The notes: generated by a model from the sequence alone, not told the origin. 32,582 nucleotides of DNA from an uncultured Oscillospiraceae bacterium (GCA_934565615.1 CAKTIH010000007.1:1-32582); one strand, 5' to 3'. Shown: positions 1 through 9,052, counted from the stretch's first letter. Numbers and translations are program-made.

Positions 1-70
1 GCATAAGCTTTTTTCTTACATTGTTCAATTTTCAAGGTACATCTCGTTCCCGTCGCTCTCGACGACAGCT
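1..70 (-). ncRNA. 5' leader of an rRNA operon (16S lies outside the window)
   Basis: Read on the minus strand, bases 41-19 hold the motif ACCTTGAAAATTGAACAATG. It resembles the conserved segment (CTTTGAAAACTAAACAA in Bacillus) found just ahead of 16S rRNA in Firmicutes leaders. Together with P1 and P2 this says that a 16S gene begins shortly beyond position 1. No mature rRNA is inside the window. Confidence 0.75.
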
Positions 71-75
71 TGTTT

Positions 76-104
76 ATTATAACTCAGCCTTTCGGCTTTG
101 TCAA
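76..104 (-). promoter_or_regulatory. rRNA operon promoter P2
   Basis: On the minus strand there is a perfect TTGACA (104-99), a 17-base spacer and a perfect TATAAT (81-76), preceded by A-rich runs (about 105-140). It lies 106 bases downstream of P1 in the same direction. Both hexamers match consensus, as expected for a stable-RNA promoter. Confidence 0.88.
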
Positions 105-181
105 GAACTTTTTTCAAATTCTTTTAGAATTTTTTAAGTTCTCATTCTCAAGTTGTCTGCCGCTCTCTCGGGCGCTTGACT

Positions 182-210
182 AATATAGCACCGGAACCGC
201 CTTATGTCAA
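182..210 (-). promoter_or_regulatory. rRNA operon promoter P1
   Basis: On the minus strand there is a perfect TTGACA (210-205), a 17-base spacer and TATATT (187-182). A-rich tracts upstream (about 211-258) look like an UP element. With P2 and the downstream leader this is the typical tandem promoter arrangement of Firmicutes rRNA operons. The operon itself would lie left of position 1. Confidence 0.85.
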
Positions 211-260
211 CACTTTTTTTCCAATTTCTGCAATCTTTTTTCCGATTTCTTTCCTTGTCT

Positions 261-289
261 AAATATTGTGCTCAGAACCGGTTATAATA
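261..289 (+). promoter_or_regulatory. Candidate promoter of the germination operon
   Basis: TATAAT at 283-288 ends 7 bases before the ATG at 296, so the transcript would be almost leaderless. No good TTGACA lies 17 bases upstream. AAATA (261-265), about 18 bases before ATAATA, resembles the forespore sigma-G pattern (GNATA, then CATNNTA), which would suit a ger operon. The sigma factor is inferred. Confidence 0.4.
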
Positions 290-295
290 CCCAAT

Positions 296-1810
296 ATGTA
301 TACGCCACGTTCATTAAAAGCCGAGTCTCCGCACCGGCGCTCTTTACCCGAATACAAATCTATACTGTCATCCGACTCTCTTAAAGCTATCTTCTCCGAC
401 TGCGGCGACTTTGAAGCGCGAGAACTCAGCTTCGGTCTGCGCGGCGGGATAAGAATAACCGCCTGCTGGCTTGACGGCATTGTCTCCGGCAGCGATGTCT
501 CCGAGGGGATCATCCGCCCATTCACGGAGCTTCTGCGCTCTGCCGGTGTCCAGACCGAGCAGGACTGCATCGTTCAGGTAATGTCCGGTGCGGTGTACAG
601 TCACTCCGCGAAACGTCGCGATACGCTTGACGACGTCGTTGACGATCTCACGCACGGCTTCTGCGCGCTTATATTTGACGGCGCAGCGCAGGCTGTCTGC
701 TTCGAGGTCAAGACAAGCAACACCCGCTCCGTGTCCGAACCGACGCTTGAGAAATCCATCAAGGGCGCGAAGGACTCCTTCGTCGAAACTCTGCGCACCA
801 ATACCGCGCTCGTCCGGAAGCGGATATGCTCGCCGAAGCTCAAGGTCATTGAGAGCAACATCGGGCGCAAATCGCACACAAAGCTTGCCATCATGTTCGT
901 CGACGGCGTGGCCTCGCCCGATACCGTCCGCGAACTCGCCTCCCGGCTCGACGCGCTCGATGTCGACGCGCTCCTCGCGACGGGCACGCTCGAAGAATAT
1001 ATCGTGGACGCGCCGCGCTCGCCCTTTCCGCAGCTTCTGCATACTGAGCGCCCCGACCGCTTCGCGATGTACCTGATGGACGGGCGCGTCGGCGTCCTCA
1101 TCGACGGGCTGCCGATCGGCCTTGCCCTGCCGGTGACGCTCGCGGAGTTCATGAAGGTGACGGGCGACGCGAGCAATAACTATCTTGTTACAACAGTGCT
1201 CACCGTGCTGCGTTACTTTGCGCTCTTTCTCAGCATTTTTCTCCCGGCGCTCTATGTCGCGATCGCGATGTACCACCAGGAGATGATCCCGACGCCGCTG
1301 CTGCTGTCGATCATTGAAGCGAAACAGAACGTCCCGTTCTCCACGGCGCTGGAGATCATGGGCATGCTCATTTCATTTGAGCTGCTTCAGGAGGCGGGTC
1401 TGCGCCTGCCGAACCCGATAGGTGACACGGTGTCCATCATCGGCGCGCTGATAGTCGGCCAGTCGGCGGTCGAGGCGCAGGTCGTTTCGCCCATAGCAAT
1501 AATCGTCGTTGCGGTCTCCGGGATTGCGGGCTACACCCTGCCGAGTCAGGACTTCGGCTCGGCGATACGGCTGCTGCGCTTCGCGCTCGTCATCGCGTCG
1601 ATACTCGCGGGCTTCTTCGGCGTGGGCGCGGCACTGTGCCTGCTGACGCTGCACCTTGCGGACATCGACAGCTTTGGTGTGGACTATACCGCGCCACTAA
1701 GCGACGGCGAGCCGTCCCCGCTCCGGCGGCTTCTGCTGCAAAAGCCGAAGCCCCTCAACAAGTTCCGCGACCCGCAGCTCAAAACTCCGGATAAAAGGCG
1801 GCAGAAATGA
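296..1810 (+). CDS. GerA-family spore germination receptor, A subunit
   Basis: This is the A subunit of a nutrient germinant receptor in the inner spore membrane; family members sense amino acids or sugars and start germination. The 504-aa product has a soluble N-terminal half of about 290 residues, then membrane segments from about residue 300 to 456, including the conserved stretch around VLIDGLPIGLALP and the PNPIGDTVSIIGALIVGQ segment typical of GerA proteins (PF03323). The C-terminus is basic and cytoplasmic. I chose ATG 296; an in-frame TTG at 266 is also possible, but neither has a Shine-Dalgarno sequence. The stop overlaps the next start (ATGA), so A, C and B form one operon. Which GerA paralogue this is (gerA, gerB or gerK type) cannot be told from sequence alone. 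Confidence 0.92.
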   Translation: MYTPRSLKAESPHRRSLPEYKSILSSDSLKAIFSDCGDFEARELSFGLRGGIRITACWLDGIVSGSDVSEGIIRPFTELLRSAGVQTEQDCIVQVMSGAVYSHSAKRRDTLDDVVDDLTHGFCALIFDGAAQAVCFEVKTSNTRSVSEPTLEKSIKGAKDSFVETLRTNTALVRKRICSPKLKVIESNIGRKSHTKLAIMFVDGVASPDTVRELASRLDALDVDALLATGTLEEYIVDAPRSPFPQLLHTERPDRFAMYLMDGRVGVLIDGLPIGLALPVTLAEFMKVTGDASNNYLVTTVLTVLRYFALFLSIFLPALYVAIAMYHQEMIPTPLLLSIIEAKQNVPFSTALEIMGMLISFELLQEAGLRLPNPIGDTVSIIGALIVGQSAVEAQVVSPIAIIVVAVSGIAGYTLPSQDFGSAIRLLRFALVIASILAGFFGVGAALCLLTLHLADIDSFGVDYTAPLSDGEPSPLRRLLLQKPKPLNKFRDPQLKTPDKRRQK

Positions 1811-3012
1811 AAAAAGCGATCTGCGTTATCCTTGCGCTTGCGTCCGCGTTTACGCTCACGGGCTGCACAAGCGTGTACTCAAACTTCAAAGAGATAGAGC
1901 AGCTGCTCGTCATTCAGGACATGGGGCTCGATAAGCAGGGTGGAGGCGTGCTGCTGTCGCTTTGCTCGGCGTCGGATGAGAGCACCGGCGATGTGCCCAA
2001 GCGGCTCTACGGCACCGGCGACTCGATCACCACGGCGCTTGAGCATATCTATAACTACTCCTTTGAGGACATTCTTTTCTGTTCCCACATCAGTCATGTG
2101 CTCATCGGCGAAAAAGCCGCCGAGAGCGGAATAGACGACTATCTTTCCTACATCTGCCGCTCCCCTATAATGCGCCTTGATATCCCGCTCTTCATCGTCA
2201 AGGGCAGCACGGCGCAGGACGCGGTGCTCAAGGTCGGCGACGGGAGCCGCGGCATAGTCGAGATCATGGACTCCGTTGAGATGAGCGTCGGCCGCCTCGG
2301 CAACAGCAGTCTCTATACCGCGGCCGAGACGGTGCGCAACCTCGACCGCTGCGGCAGCTCCCTGATATGTGCGGTGGAGCTTGCCGAGCCGCTCGAAAGC
2401 GACAGCGGTGCCCCGGCCGGTGACAGCTCGTCCGCCTCCGAGGATAGAGGTTCCGCCGCGCAGGATGAAGGCGGCAGCAAGCTGACAGCCGTCGTCTACG
2501 GCTACGCGGTCATCCGCGACGGTAAGCTCTGCAAGTTCCTCGACCGCGACGAGGCTATCGCCGTCGGCTTTCTTACGAACAAGGTCGGGCTCACGAGCGT
2601 CACCGTGCGCGACAGGCACGGCTCCCTTGTCGTGCTTGAAATAGATTCAGGCGGCAGCGAAGTTACGCCCGTCTGGTCCGGCACAGGCGAGCTGACAGGG
2701 CTGAACATTGCCGTGGATGTGCGCGCCTCGATCGTCGAGGTCAGCGGCAGCTCCGACACGCGCAGCGCGGAATACACCGATCACATCACGGCGCAGCTCG
2801 AAGCTCTGATATCCGACTACGTGAGCCGCGTCATGCTCACCTCGCGCGAACTGCGCTCGGATTTTCTCTGTCTCGCCCAGACGGTCGAGCGCGACGATCC
2901 ATCGGCCTTCCGCATGCTGCCGCAGAGCTTCCCCGACCTTCTCCCCTCTCTCGAGCTTCAGATCAGCGTAAGCGGACAGCTCACGCACACCAACGACGTG
3001 AGGGATTTTTAA
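1807..3012 (+). CDS. Ger(x)C-family spore germination lipoprotein, C subunit
   Basis: This is the lipoprotein subunit of the germinant receptor, anchored on the outer face of the inner spore membrane. The 401-aa product begins with a lysine-containing n-region, a hydrophobic stretch and a lipobox ending LTGC, with the lipidated cysteine at residue 20. The mature start, with FKEIEQLLVIQDMGLD, matches the Ger(x)C family. A low-complexity Ser/Ala/Gly/Asp linker lies near residues 195-220. The start codon overlaps the stop of the A subunit gene by 4 bases, which implies translational coupling. The position between A and B genes supports the assignment. Confidence 0.92.
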   Translation: MKKAICVILALASAFTLTGCTSVYSNFKEIEQLLVIQDMGLDKQGGGVLLSLCSASDESTGDVPKRLYGTGDSITTALEHIYNYSFEDILFCSHISHVLIGEKAAESGIDDYLSYICRSPIMRLDIPLFIVKGSTAQDAVLKVGDGSRGIVEIMDSVEMSVGRLGNSSLYTAAETVRNLDRCGSSLICAVELAEPLESDSGAPAGDSSSASEDRGSAAQDEGGSKLTAVVYGYAVIRDGKLCKFLDRDEAIAVGFLTNKVGLTSVTVRDRHGSLVVLEIDSGGSEVTPVWSGTGELTGLNIAVDVRASIVEVSGSSDTRSAEYTDHITAQLEALISDYVSRVMLTSRELRSDFLCLAQTVERDDPSAFRMLPQSFPDLLPSLELQISVSGQLTHTNDVRDF

Positions 3013-3025
3013 TGGAGGGACTGAT

Positions 3026-4156
3026 ATGAACTCCGACAACAGATTCAACCGGCGGCAGCAGCTCGCCCTCGGTACGGTCATCATGCTCTCGCCCGCCCTG
3101 CGTCTTTTCCCGTCGCAGAGCGTCATCATGGCCGGGCGCGCAAGCTGGCTGTGCGCGGCGGCCGCCGTCCCGCTCCTTCTCGCGTGGCTGTATTTTATGA
3201 GCAGCTTCATGTCCCACCGGCAGAGCGGTGAAGGGCTGCCCGAGTTCATCCTGCGCACGCTCGGCCCCATTGCCGGTAAGATCACCCTCACCGTGCTGAG
3301 CCTGTGGTTTCTGATATACGGCGGCTTTGTGCTGCGCTCCGGGGCTGACAGATTCATCGTCACTATCGACCCGAGCAGCGGCCCCGCCGCGTTCTCGGTC
3401 ACGATGGGGCTCATTGCGCTTGCCGCGGTGCTGAAGAAGCCGCGCACGATGGTGCGCTTCGCGCGCATAGTAAAGCCCGTACTTATGGGCGCTTTGTTTC
3501 TGGTGGCGTTTTTCTCTCTGTTCTCGCTCGAGTTCTCCAATCTCCTGCCGGTCACGGTGCATGATGTGCTGCCCGTTATGCGCGGCTCGGTCATCGCCGT
3601 CGATATTGTCGCGAGCGCCGTATTTTATATATGTATGCTCGAGGGCGGCTGCACCGACGGCAGCGCCGGGCACTTCGGCGCGTTTTCACGCTGGCTCGTC
3701 GGCTCCTGCCTGCTGCTGACGATGCTCAGCGTGATAATCGTCGGCTCCTTCGGCGCGGAGCTGTGCGTGCGCCTGACAAAGCCATTCTTCGCCCTGGTGC
3801 GGAACCTTGTGTTCTTCAAAACCGTGGAGCGCGTAGAAGCACTCGTCGTGATGCTCTGGATCTTTCCGGACTTTCTGCTCGTCTCCGCCGTGCTCTACTC
3901 CGCGCAGTACTGCCTGCGGCTCATCTTCGGGAAGGACCCGACATATAACGGCGAGCGCCTGACCGACTTCTCCGGCGGGCGCTGGGTGATATGGCTCTGC
4001 TGCGCCGTGTGCGTCGCAGCGTCCCTGTTCATCGCGCCGACTCCCGCTTCGCTCGATTTCTGGTCGGCGACGATCGTCCCCTACGTGAGCCTTGCTATCT
4101 TCTTTGTGCTCCTCCCGCTCGTGTACGCCGCGGGACGCATGAGAAAAAGCATATAA
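3026..4156 (+). CDS. GerB-family endospore germination permease, B subunit
   Basis: This is the integral membrane subunit of the germinant receptor and belongs to the APC-type transporter superfamily. In GerA-type receptors this subunit probably carries the germinant-binding pocket. The 376-aa product has about ten hydrophobic segments. The N-terminal region (RQQLALGTVIMLSPALRLFP) and the segment with ILRTLGPIAGKI fit the GerAB/spore permease family. A good ribosome binding site (GGAGGG, about 3014-3019) precedes ATG 3026, 13 bases after the C subunit stop. A strong hairpin terminator follows at 4160-4200. Confidence 0.92.
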   Translation: MNSDNRFNRRQQLALGTVIMLSPALRLFPSQSVIMAGRASWLCAAAAVPLLLAWLYFMSSFMSHRQSGEGLPEFILRTLGPIAGKITLTVLSLWFLIYGGFVLRSGADRFIVTIDPSSGPAAFSVTMGLIALAAVLKKPRTMVRFARIVKPVLMGALFLVAFFSLFSLEFSNLLPVTVHDVLPVMRGSVIAVDIVASAVFYICMLEGGCTDGSAGHFGAFSRWLVGSCLLLTMLSVIIVGSFGAELCVRLTKPFFALVRNLVFFKTVERVEALVVMLWIFPDFLLVSAVLYSAQYCLRLIFGKDPTYNGERLTDFSGGRWVIWLCCAVCVAASLFIAPTPASLDFWSATIVPYVSLAIFFVLLPLVYAAGRMRKSI

Positions 4157-4159
4157 GCA

Positions 4160-4200
4160 GCACCGCCTGAGAGCGCGAAACTCTCAGGCGGTGCATTATT
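4160..4200 (+). terminator. Intrinsic terminator of the germination operon
   Basis: A perfect 14-bp stem (4160-4173 with 4181-4194), GC-rich at the base, has a 7-base loop and is followed on the plus strand by an A/T-rich tail. It lies between convergent genes, so it may also stop transcription arriving from the foldase gene on the minus strand. Confidence 0.85.
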
Positions 4201-4217
4201 ATATATAGGTAGGTGTT

Positions 4218-5414
4218 TTACTTTATGAAGTCCGCAAGCTCTATCTGCGCAAATCCGGGGACGTAATCAAGCGTCGTCTCATTGAGGACAGTATCCATAC
4301 GCTCGGCGTAATCGGTGTTCGCGCAGTACTTTCTCGCGGTCATCGGGGTGTTCTGGGAGCTGTAGTCGATAACACTGTCAGGATCGTCAGGCAGACGGAG
4401 AATGATATGGTAGCCGTAGTCGGACTGCACGGGCTCCGAAACCTCGTAATCTCCCAGCGCCTTTACCGCGTTCTCAAACTCCGGCACCATTTTTCCCTCA
4501 GTGAAGGTGTAGCCGTCGGGGTAGGTGGTCTTGCCGGTGTCCTCGCAGTATTCCTCCTTGAGCTCGGCAAAGCGCTTCATAAGCTCGCTCTGGTCGGTTA
4601 TCGCGGCAAGCTCCTTGTATATTTCATCAGCCTTGGCCTTCTTGTCCGCCTTGTCCGAATCGCTCAGCTCCTCGCCGGTGGACGGATCCTTTGTCATAAT
4701 GAGGATGTGGTTTGCGGACATGTAGCCGTTCTCCTTGAGGTAGCTGAGCGCGTCCTCATCGGAGACGAGCTCGGCATCCTCGCCGTAGAGCGCCTTGAAG
4801 TTCTCCTGATACTTGATGTTCGAGAGCGTCATGAGCTTGTAGGCGTCCATAGACAGATTCATCTCGCCGAGCTTCTCGGCGAAATCCTCCTCAGTTCCGT
4901 CCTCGCCGCTGATGCTCGCCATGTCGGACTTTTTCTGCTCGTCGTATCTTGCCGCAAGCGCTGTCTCGTCAAGCTTTATCCCGTTCTTCTCGGTGAAGGC
5001 GTCTATCGCAGCAAACTGCCTGATCGTGCTTTCGGTGCTCTGCACGGCGTACTGCGCAAAGGTCGTACCAGAATCATCCACGCTGTCGCCCCAGCCTGCG
5101 CTCATGCCATAGTACATCGCCATCTGAGCGAAATAGTTTTCGATCTGTCTTGCGTTCATGTAGAGCCAGCCATAGTACTCGCCCCATGTGACCTCACGGC
5201 CGTTCACCGTGGCGACGACCTCATCGTCGGCATGGAGCGCGCGCAGCGCGTCATAGTCAAGCGCCGGGGTCTCGACAGCCGCAGCGGTCTCCTGCGCGGG
5301 AGTCTCCGTAGTCTCGGCGGGTGACGCTTCGTCAGTGCTGTCAACGCTGCCGCAGCCGGCCGCGAACGAGAAGGCCAGGCACACTACAATTATCAGTGCT
5401 ATCAGTTTTTTCAT
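4218..5414 (-). CDS. PrsA-like peptidyl-prolyl isomerase lipoprotein (parvulin type)
   Basis: This is probably an extracytoplasmic folding factor that helps secreted proteins fold at the membrane-wall interface. The 398-aa product has a lipoprotein signal with lipobox FAAGC (cysteine 21) and a Thr/Glu/Pro/Ala-rich linker to about residue 50. A SurA/PrsA-like helical region (about 60-220) follows, then a parvulin-type rotamase domain (about 230-350) marked by SANHILIMT, near the start, and SDYGYHIILRL, near the end. The ATG at 5414 has GGAG five bases upstream. It has its own promoter, whose -35 overlaps the mfd stop. Whether isomerase activity is retained is not shown. Confidence 0.85.
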   Translation of the reverse strand: MKKLIALIIVVCLAFSFAAGCGSVDSTDEASPAETTETPAQETAAAVETPALDYDALRALHADDEVVATVNGREVTWGEYYGWLYMNARQIENYFAQMAMYYGMSAGWGDSVDDSGTTFAQYAVQSTESTIRQFAAIDAFTEKNGIKLDETALAARYDEQKKSDMASISGEDGTEEDFAEKLGEMNLSMDAYKLMTLSNIKYQENFKALYGEDAELVSDEDALSYLKENGYMSANHILIMTKDPSTGEELSDSDKADKKAKADEIYKELAAITDQSELMKRFAELKEEYCEDTGKTTYPDGYTFTEGKMVPEFENAVKALGDYEVSEPVQSDYGYHIILRLPDDPDSVIDYSSQNTPMTARKYCANTDYAERMDTVLNETTLDYVPGFAQIELADFIK

Positions 5415-5453
5415 GTTATTCTCCGTATCGTTAATTTTTCGGTGCTGACTTCA

Positions 5454-5481
5454 ATAATAACTCAGCATCGTGTTTTGTCAA
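5454..5481 (-). promoter_or_regulatory. Promoter of the foldase lipoprotein gene
   Basis: On the minus strand there is TTGACA (5481-5476), a 16-base spacer and TATTAT (5459-5454), about 40 bases before the start codon. The -35 box overlaps the TGA stop of mfd, so the foldase gene can be expressed independently of mfd. Confidence 0.7.
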
Positions 5482-8400
5482 GTGCTTTGTTCGGCACTCT
5501 GAGTACAAGCCGCCCAGTCGGCGGCGAAGCTGCGTGCCTCGTCGATGACGCGGTTCTTGTTCTTTATCTTCAGGCTGAGACAGGGCTTCGACCCGGCCTC
5601 CACACGCAGGCGGTTCTTGTACTCCTCCCTCGCGTAAAGCGCCGATACCTTTTCCATGTCAAAGTCGCTCAAGGTAAAGCGCAGCGTCCCCTGCTTCTGG
5701 GAGATGTCGGTTATCCCGGCGCGCCCGGCCTCGCCGCGCAGCAGCGCCACATGGATAAGCGCGTTGACGCCCGGCGGCGTCTCGCCGAAGCGGTCGATGA
5801 GTTCGTCGGTCAGGTCGTCCGCCTCCTCCTCGGTGCGGATGAGCGCGATGCGCCGGTAGATATCCATGCGCTGCTCCGGTGAGGAAATGTACCTGTCCGG
5901 GATGTTCGCCGCGACGGCGAGGTCGGCGGAGCACTCCGCGCGTGTCGGCACCTCGATGCCGCGCGCTTCAAGCACCGCTTCGCTCAAAAGCTTCATGTAC
6001 ATATCGTAGCCGACGTCTATCATGTGCCCCGACTGCTCCGCGCCTAAGAGATTGCCCGCGCCGCGTATCTCAAGGTCGCGCATGGCGATCTTGATCCCGG
6101 AGCCGAACTGCGCAAAATCGCGTATTGCGTTGAGGCGCTTTTCCGCGACCTCCGTGAGCACCTTGTCGCGCCGGAAGGTCAGATAGGCCGAGGCTCTGCG
6201 GGTCGAGCGGCCGACGCGGCCGCGGATCTGGTGCAGCTGGGCAAGGCCGAGCTTGTCGGCGTCCTCTATTATGAGCGTGTTCACGTTCGGGATATCTATG
6301 CCCGTCTCGATGATCGTCGTGCAGACAAGCACCTGCACCTCACCGGAGACTACGCGCTCCATCACGTTCGAGAGCATTGCCTTATCCATCTGCCCGTGGG
6401 CGACGGCTATCGTCACATCGTCGAGCAGCTCATGCAGCCTCTTCGTCGTGCGCTCTATATCCTCGACGCGGTTATGCAGGTAATATACCTGCCCGCCGCG
6501 CTGGAGCTCGCGGCGTATCGCGTCGGCAATAACGCCCCAGTCGTGCTCCATGACAAAGGTCTGAACCGGTAGCCTGTCCTCAGGCGGCTCTTCGATGGTG
6601 GACATATCGCGTATGCCGCTCATCGCCATGTTCAGCGTGCGCGGTATTGGCGTTGCGGAGAGCGTCAGCACGTCGACCCCGCGGCTCATCTCCTTGATGT
6701 GCTCCTTGTGCGTCACGCCGAAGCGCTGCTCCTCATCCACGACGAGCAGGCCGAGGTCCTTGAACTTCACGTCCTTGCGCAGGAGCTTATGCGTGCCGAT
6801 AACAAGATCGCACTTTCCCGAAGCGAGGTCTGCGAGCAGTCTCGTCGTCTGCGCGCCGGTCTGGAAGCGGCTGAGCACGCCGATGTTCACCGGGAAGCCG
6901 AAGAACCTTTGCAGCGCCGTCTGATAATGCTGCTGGGCAAGCACGGTCGTCGGCACGAGTATTGCCGCCTGCTTGCCGTCGAGCACGCACTTCATCACCG
7001 CGCGCATGGCGACCTCGGTCTTGCCGAAGCCGACGTCTCCGCACAGCAGTCTGTCCATCGGCACGGAGGACTCCATGTCCCCCTTTATCTCCGCCGTGCA
7101 GCGCAGCTGATCGTCCGTCTCCGTGTAGCCGAAGTTCTCCTCGAACTCTCGCTGCCACTCGCTGTCCGGTGCAAAGGCGTGCCCCGGCAGACGCTGGCGC
7201 TCGGCATAAAGGGCGATGAGCTTCTTCGCCATGTCCTTTGCGGCGCTCTTTGCGCGGCTGCGGGTCTTGACCCAATCGCTGCCGCCCATCTTCGAGAGCT
7301 TGACAGGCTTCTCCTCGCCCCCGCCCGTGTACTTTGACACGAGGTCGAGCTGCGTTGCGGAGACGTACAGCGTATCTGTCCCGGCGTAGTTTATCTTTAT
7401 ATAGTCCTTTTCAAAGCCGTCCACCTGCATCTTTATGATACCGGCAAATTTGCCGATGCCGTGGTTTTCGTGAACGACAAAGTCGCCTATCGAAAGGTCG
7501 GCGCAGGAATTGATGCGCTGGCGGTTCGGCGGCAGCTTCTTCACCGTGCCCGCCTTGCGTCCGTGGCCGCGCAGCAGCTGCGAATCCGTAAGTATCGTGA
7601 GGCGCAGCGCCGGGTACTCTATGCCCGCGGATATCGCGCCGATCGCAATGGAGCAGTGCCCCGGCTCCGGCAGCTTTTTAAGCTCCGTGTATATGATCGC
7701 AGGTATGTTTTTCTTCCCGAAGAGCTCCTGCAATACCTTCGCGCGGCGCTCGTCCCCGGCAAGGACGACGACCCGGTACTCCTGCTTTAAGTACGCCTCA
7801 ACGTCGTCCGCCGCGGCCTGCGCGTTGCCGCCGTATGACGGCAGCTGCTTTGCCGAAATGCTCGTGAGCGTTTTCGGCGCAACGGGGCAGCGGCCTGTCG
7901 TGAAAGAATCCGCCATGTATACCGGCCATTCGGGCAGGTTCTTGAAAAATTTATCTGTCCCGAGTCTGAAGCTGTCCGCCCCCGCGGCGATAAGCCCGCG
8001 GCGCTGGAGCTGCGCGACGTCCGCGCCGAGCTGCTTTTCATAATCACGCAGCTTTTCGGCGCAGTGGTTCGGCTGGTCGAGGAATACAAATGCGTCAGCC
8101 GGGATGTAGTCTGCCGCGCAGGCCATCGGGTATAGCATCGGCAGGTACCTGTCCGCATCCGATATCAGTATGCCCTGGCTGAGCCTTTCCGCGTCCGCGC
8201 GCATGTTCGCCGCGAGGGTCGATGCCGTCTCGCTGCTGCGGCGCTTGGAATAGTTCAGCGCAAATTTTTCTATCTCTTCGCACAGAGCCGGTATGCCGCC
8301 CTCGGCAAGGGATGGCAGCGCCTCCGTCGCCGGGAGTATCACGCACTCGTCTATATGCTCCGTGCGGCGCTGGCTCGATATCTCGAAGTGCGCCATCGAA

Positions 8401-9002
8401 TCTATGTCATCGCCCCAGAACTCTATACGCACAGGCTCCGTATCGTGCGGCGAGAAGAAATCGAGGATACCGCCGCGCCGCGCGTACTGGCCGGGGCCCT
8501 CGACCTGCTCAGTGCGCGAATAGCCGCAGCTGATGAGCGCCGTCTCCACCTCGTCGGGCGGGTATGTGCCGCCGTCCTTTATCTCAAACGCAGCTTTAAG
8601 CAGCGCCGCCGGCGGCAGCGTCCTCTGCACAAAGCCCGAGACGGACGCGGCGCATACGCGGCTCTCGCCCTTGGCGAGCTTATAGAGCGTCGATATCCTC
8701 CGCTGCTCCGCCTGGCGCGATGCGGCCTCGGCGGGGTAGAATATAAACTCGCGCATCAGGAGCGTGTCGGCCTCTATGCCGAGCATGGCATGCAGGTCGC
8801 GCGCGAAGCTCTCGGCAGCCGTATCGTCCTGACACAGGACAAAGAGCGGGCGGTCAAGCTTGTTGTAGAGCGCTGCGGCGAGGTTTGCCCTGTGTACCGG
8901 CGAAAGCCCGGAAATGAGCGCAGGAAGCCCTCCGCTCTCCGGCAGCGAGGGGAGGGCAGCGGCTTCCTTGTGTTCAAGTATTTGGTTTATAAGAATATCC
9001 AT
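5478..9002 (-). CDS. mfd: Transcription-repair coupling factor Mfd
   Basis: Mfd is an ATP-dependent translocase that removes RNA polymerase stalled at DNA damage and recruits the UvrABC excision machinery. The 1174-aa product shows, in order, a UvrB-like N-terminal module; a CarD/RNA-polymerase-interacting domain containing GDFVVHENHGIGKFAGI; a superfamily 2 translocase with Walker A GDVGFGKTE, the DEEQ box (VVDEEQRFGV), SATPIPRTL and the GRVGRS motif; and a C-terminal TRCF domain. The length is normal. I chose ATG 9002 over an upstream GTG at 9029, because the GTG lies inside the promoter spacer. No Shine-Dalgarno sequence precedes ATG 9002. Confidence 0.97.
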   Translation of the reverse strand: MDILINQILEHKEAAALPSLPESGGLPALISGLSPVHRANLAAALYNKLDRPLFVLCQDDTAAESFARDLHAMLGIEADTLLMREFIFYPAEAASRQAEQRRISTLYKLAKGESRVCAASVSGFVQRTLPPAALLKAAFEIKDGGTYPPDEVETALISCGYSRTEQVEGPGQYARRGGILDFFSPHDTEPVRIEFWGDDIDSMAHFEISSQRRTEHIDECVILPATEALPSLAEGGIPALCEEIEKFALNYSKRRSSETASTLAANMRADAERLSQGILISDADRYLPMLYPMACAADYIPADAFVFLDQPNHCAEKLRDYEKQLGADVAQLQRRGLIAAGADSFRLGTDKFFKNLPEWPVYMADSFTTGRCPVAPKTLTSISAKQLPSYGGNAQAAADDVEAYLKQEYRVVVLAGDERRAKVLQELFGKKNIPAIIYTELKKLPEPGHCSIAIGAISAGIEYPALRLTILTDSQLLRGHGRKAGTVKKLPPNRQRINSCADLSIGDFVVHENHGIGKFAGIIKMQVDGFEKDYIKINYAGTDTLYVSATQLDLVSKYTGGGEEKPVKLSKMGGSDWVKTRSRAKSAAKDMAKKLIALYAERQRLPGHAFAPDSEWQREFEENFGYTETDDQLRCTAEIKGDMESSVPMDRLLCGDVGFGKTEVAMRAVMKCVLDGKQAAILVPTTVLAQQHYQTALQRFFGFPVNIGVLSRFQTGAQTTRLLADLASGKCDLVIGTHKLLRKDVKFKDLGLLVVDEEQRFGVTHKEHIKEMSRGVDVLTLSATPIPRTLNMAMSGIRDMSTIEEPPEDRLPVQTFVMEHDWGVIADAIRRELQRGGQVYYLHNRVEDIERTTKRLHELLDDVTIAVAHGQMDKAMLSNVMERVVSGEVQVLVCTTIIETGIDIPNVNTLIIEDADKLGLAQLHQIRGRVGRSTRRASAYLTFRRDKVLTEVAEKRLNAIRDFAQFGSGIKIAMRDLEIRGAGNLLGAEQSGHMIDVGYDMYMKLLSEAVLEARGIEVPTRAECSADLAVAANIPDRYISSPEQRMDIYRRIALIRTEEEADDLTDELIDRFGETPPGVNALIHVALLRGEAGRAGITDISQKQGTLRFTLSDFDMEKVSALYAREEYKNRLRVEAGSKPCLSLKIKNKNRVIDEARSFAADWAACTQSAEQST

Positions 9003-9011
9003 ATCGCCGGT

Positions 9012-9040
9012 ATTATAGCATTCCGGCACTGTAAATTCAA
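9012..9040 (-). promoter_or_regulatory. mfd promoter giving a near-leaderless transcript
   Basis: On the minus strand there is TTGAAT (9040-9035), a 17-base spacer ending in TGC (extended -10) and a perfect TATAAT (9017-9012). The expected transcription start is near 9005, only about 3 bases ahead of the ATG at 9002. Confidence 0.7.
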
Positions 9041-9052
9041 CGGGAAAGCGGT

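Noticed and set aside
368..1276. Long minus-strand open frames opposite the ger operon, and similar frames opposite mfd, gyrB, serS and the aconitase-X gene
   Set aside because: They lie wholly inside strongly supported genes on the other strand, have repetitive Arg/Ala-rich products without domains, and lack ribosome binding sites.
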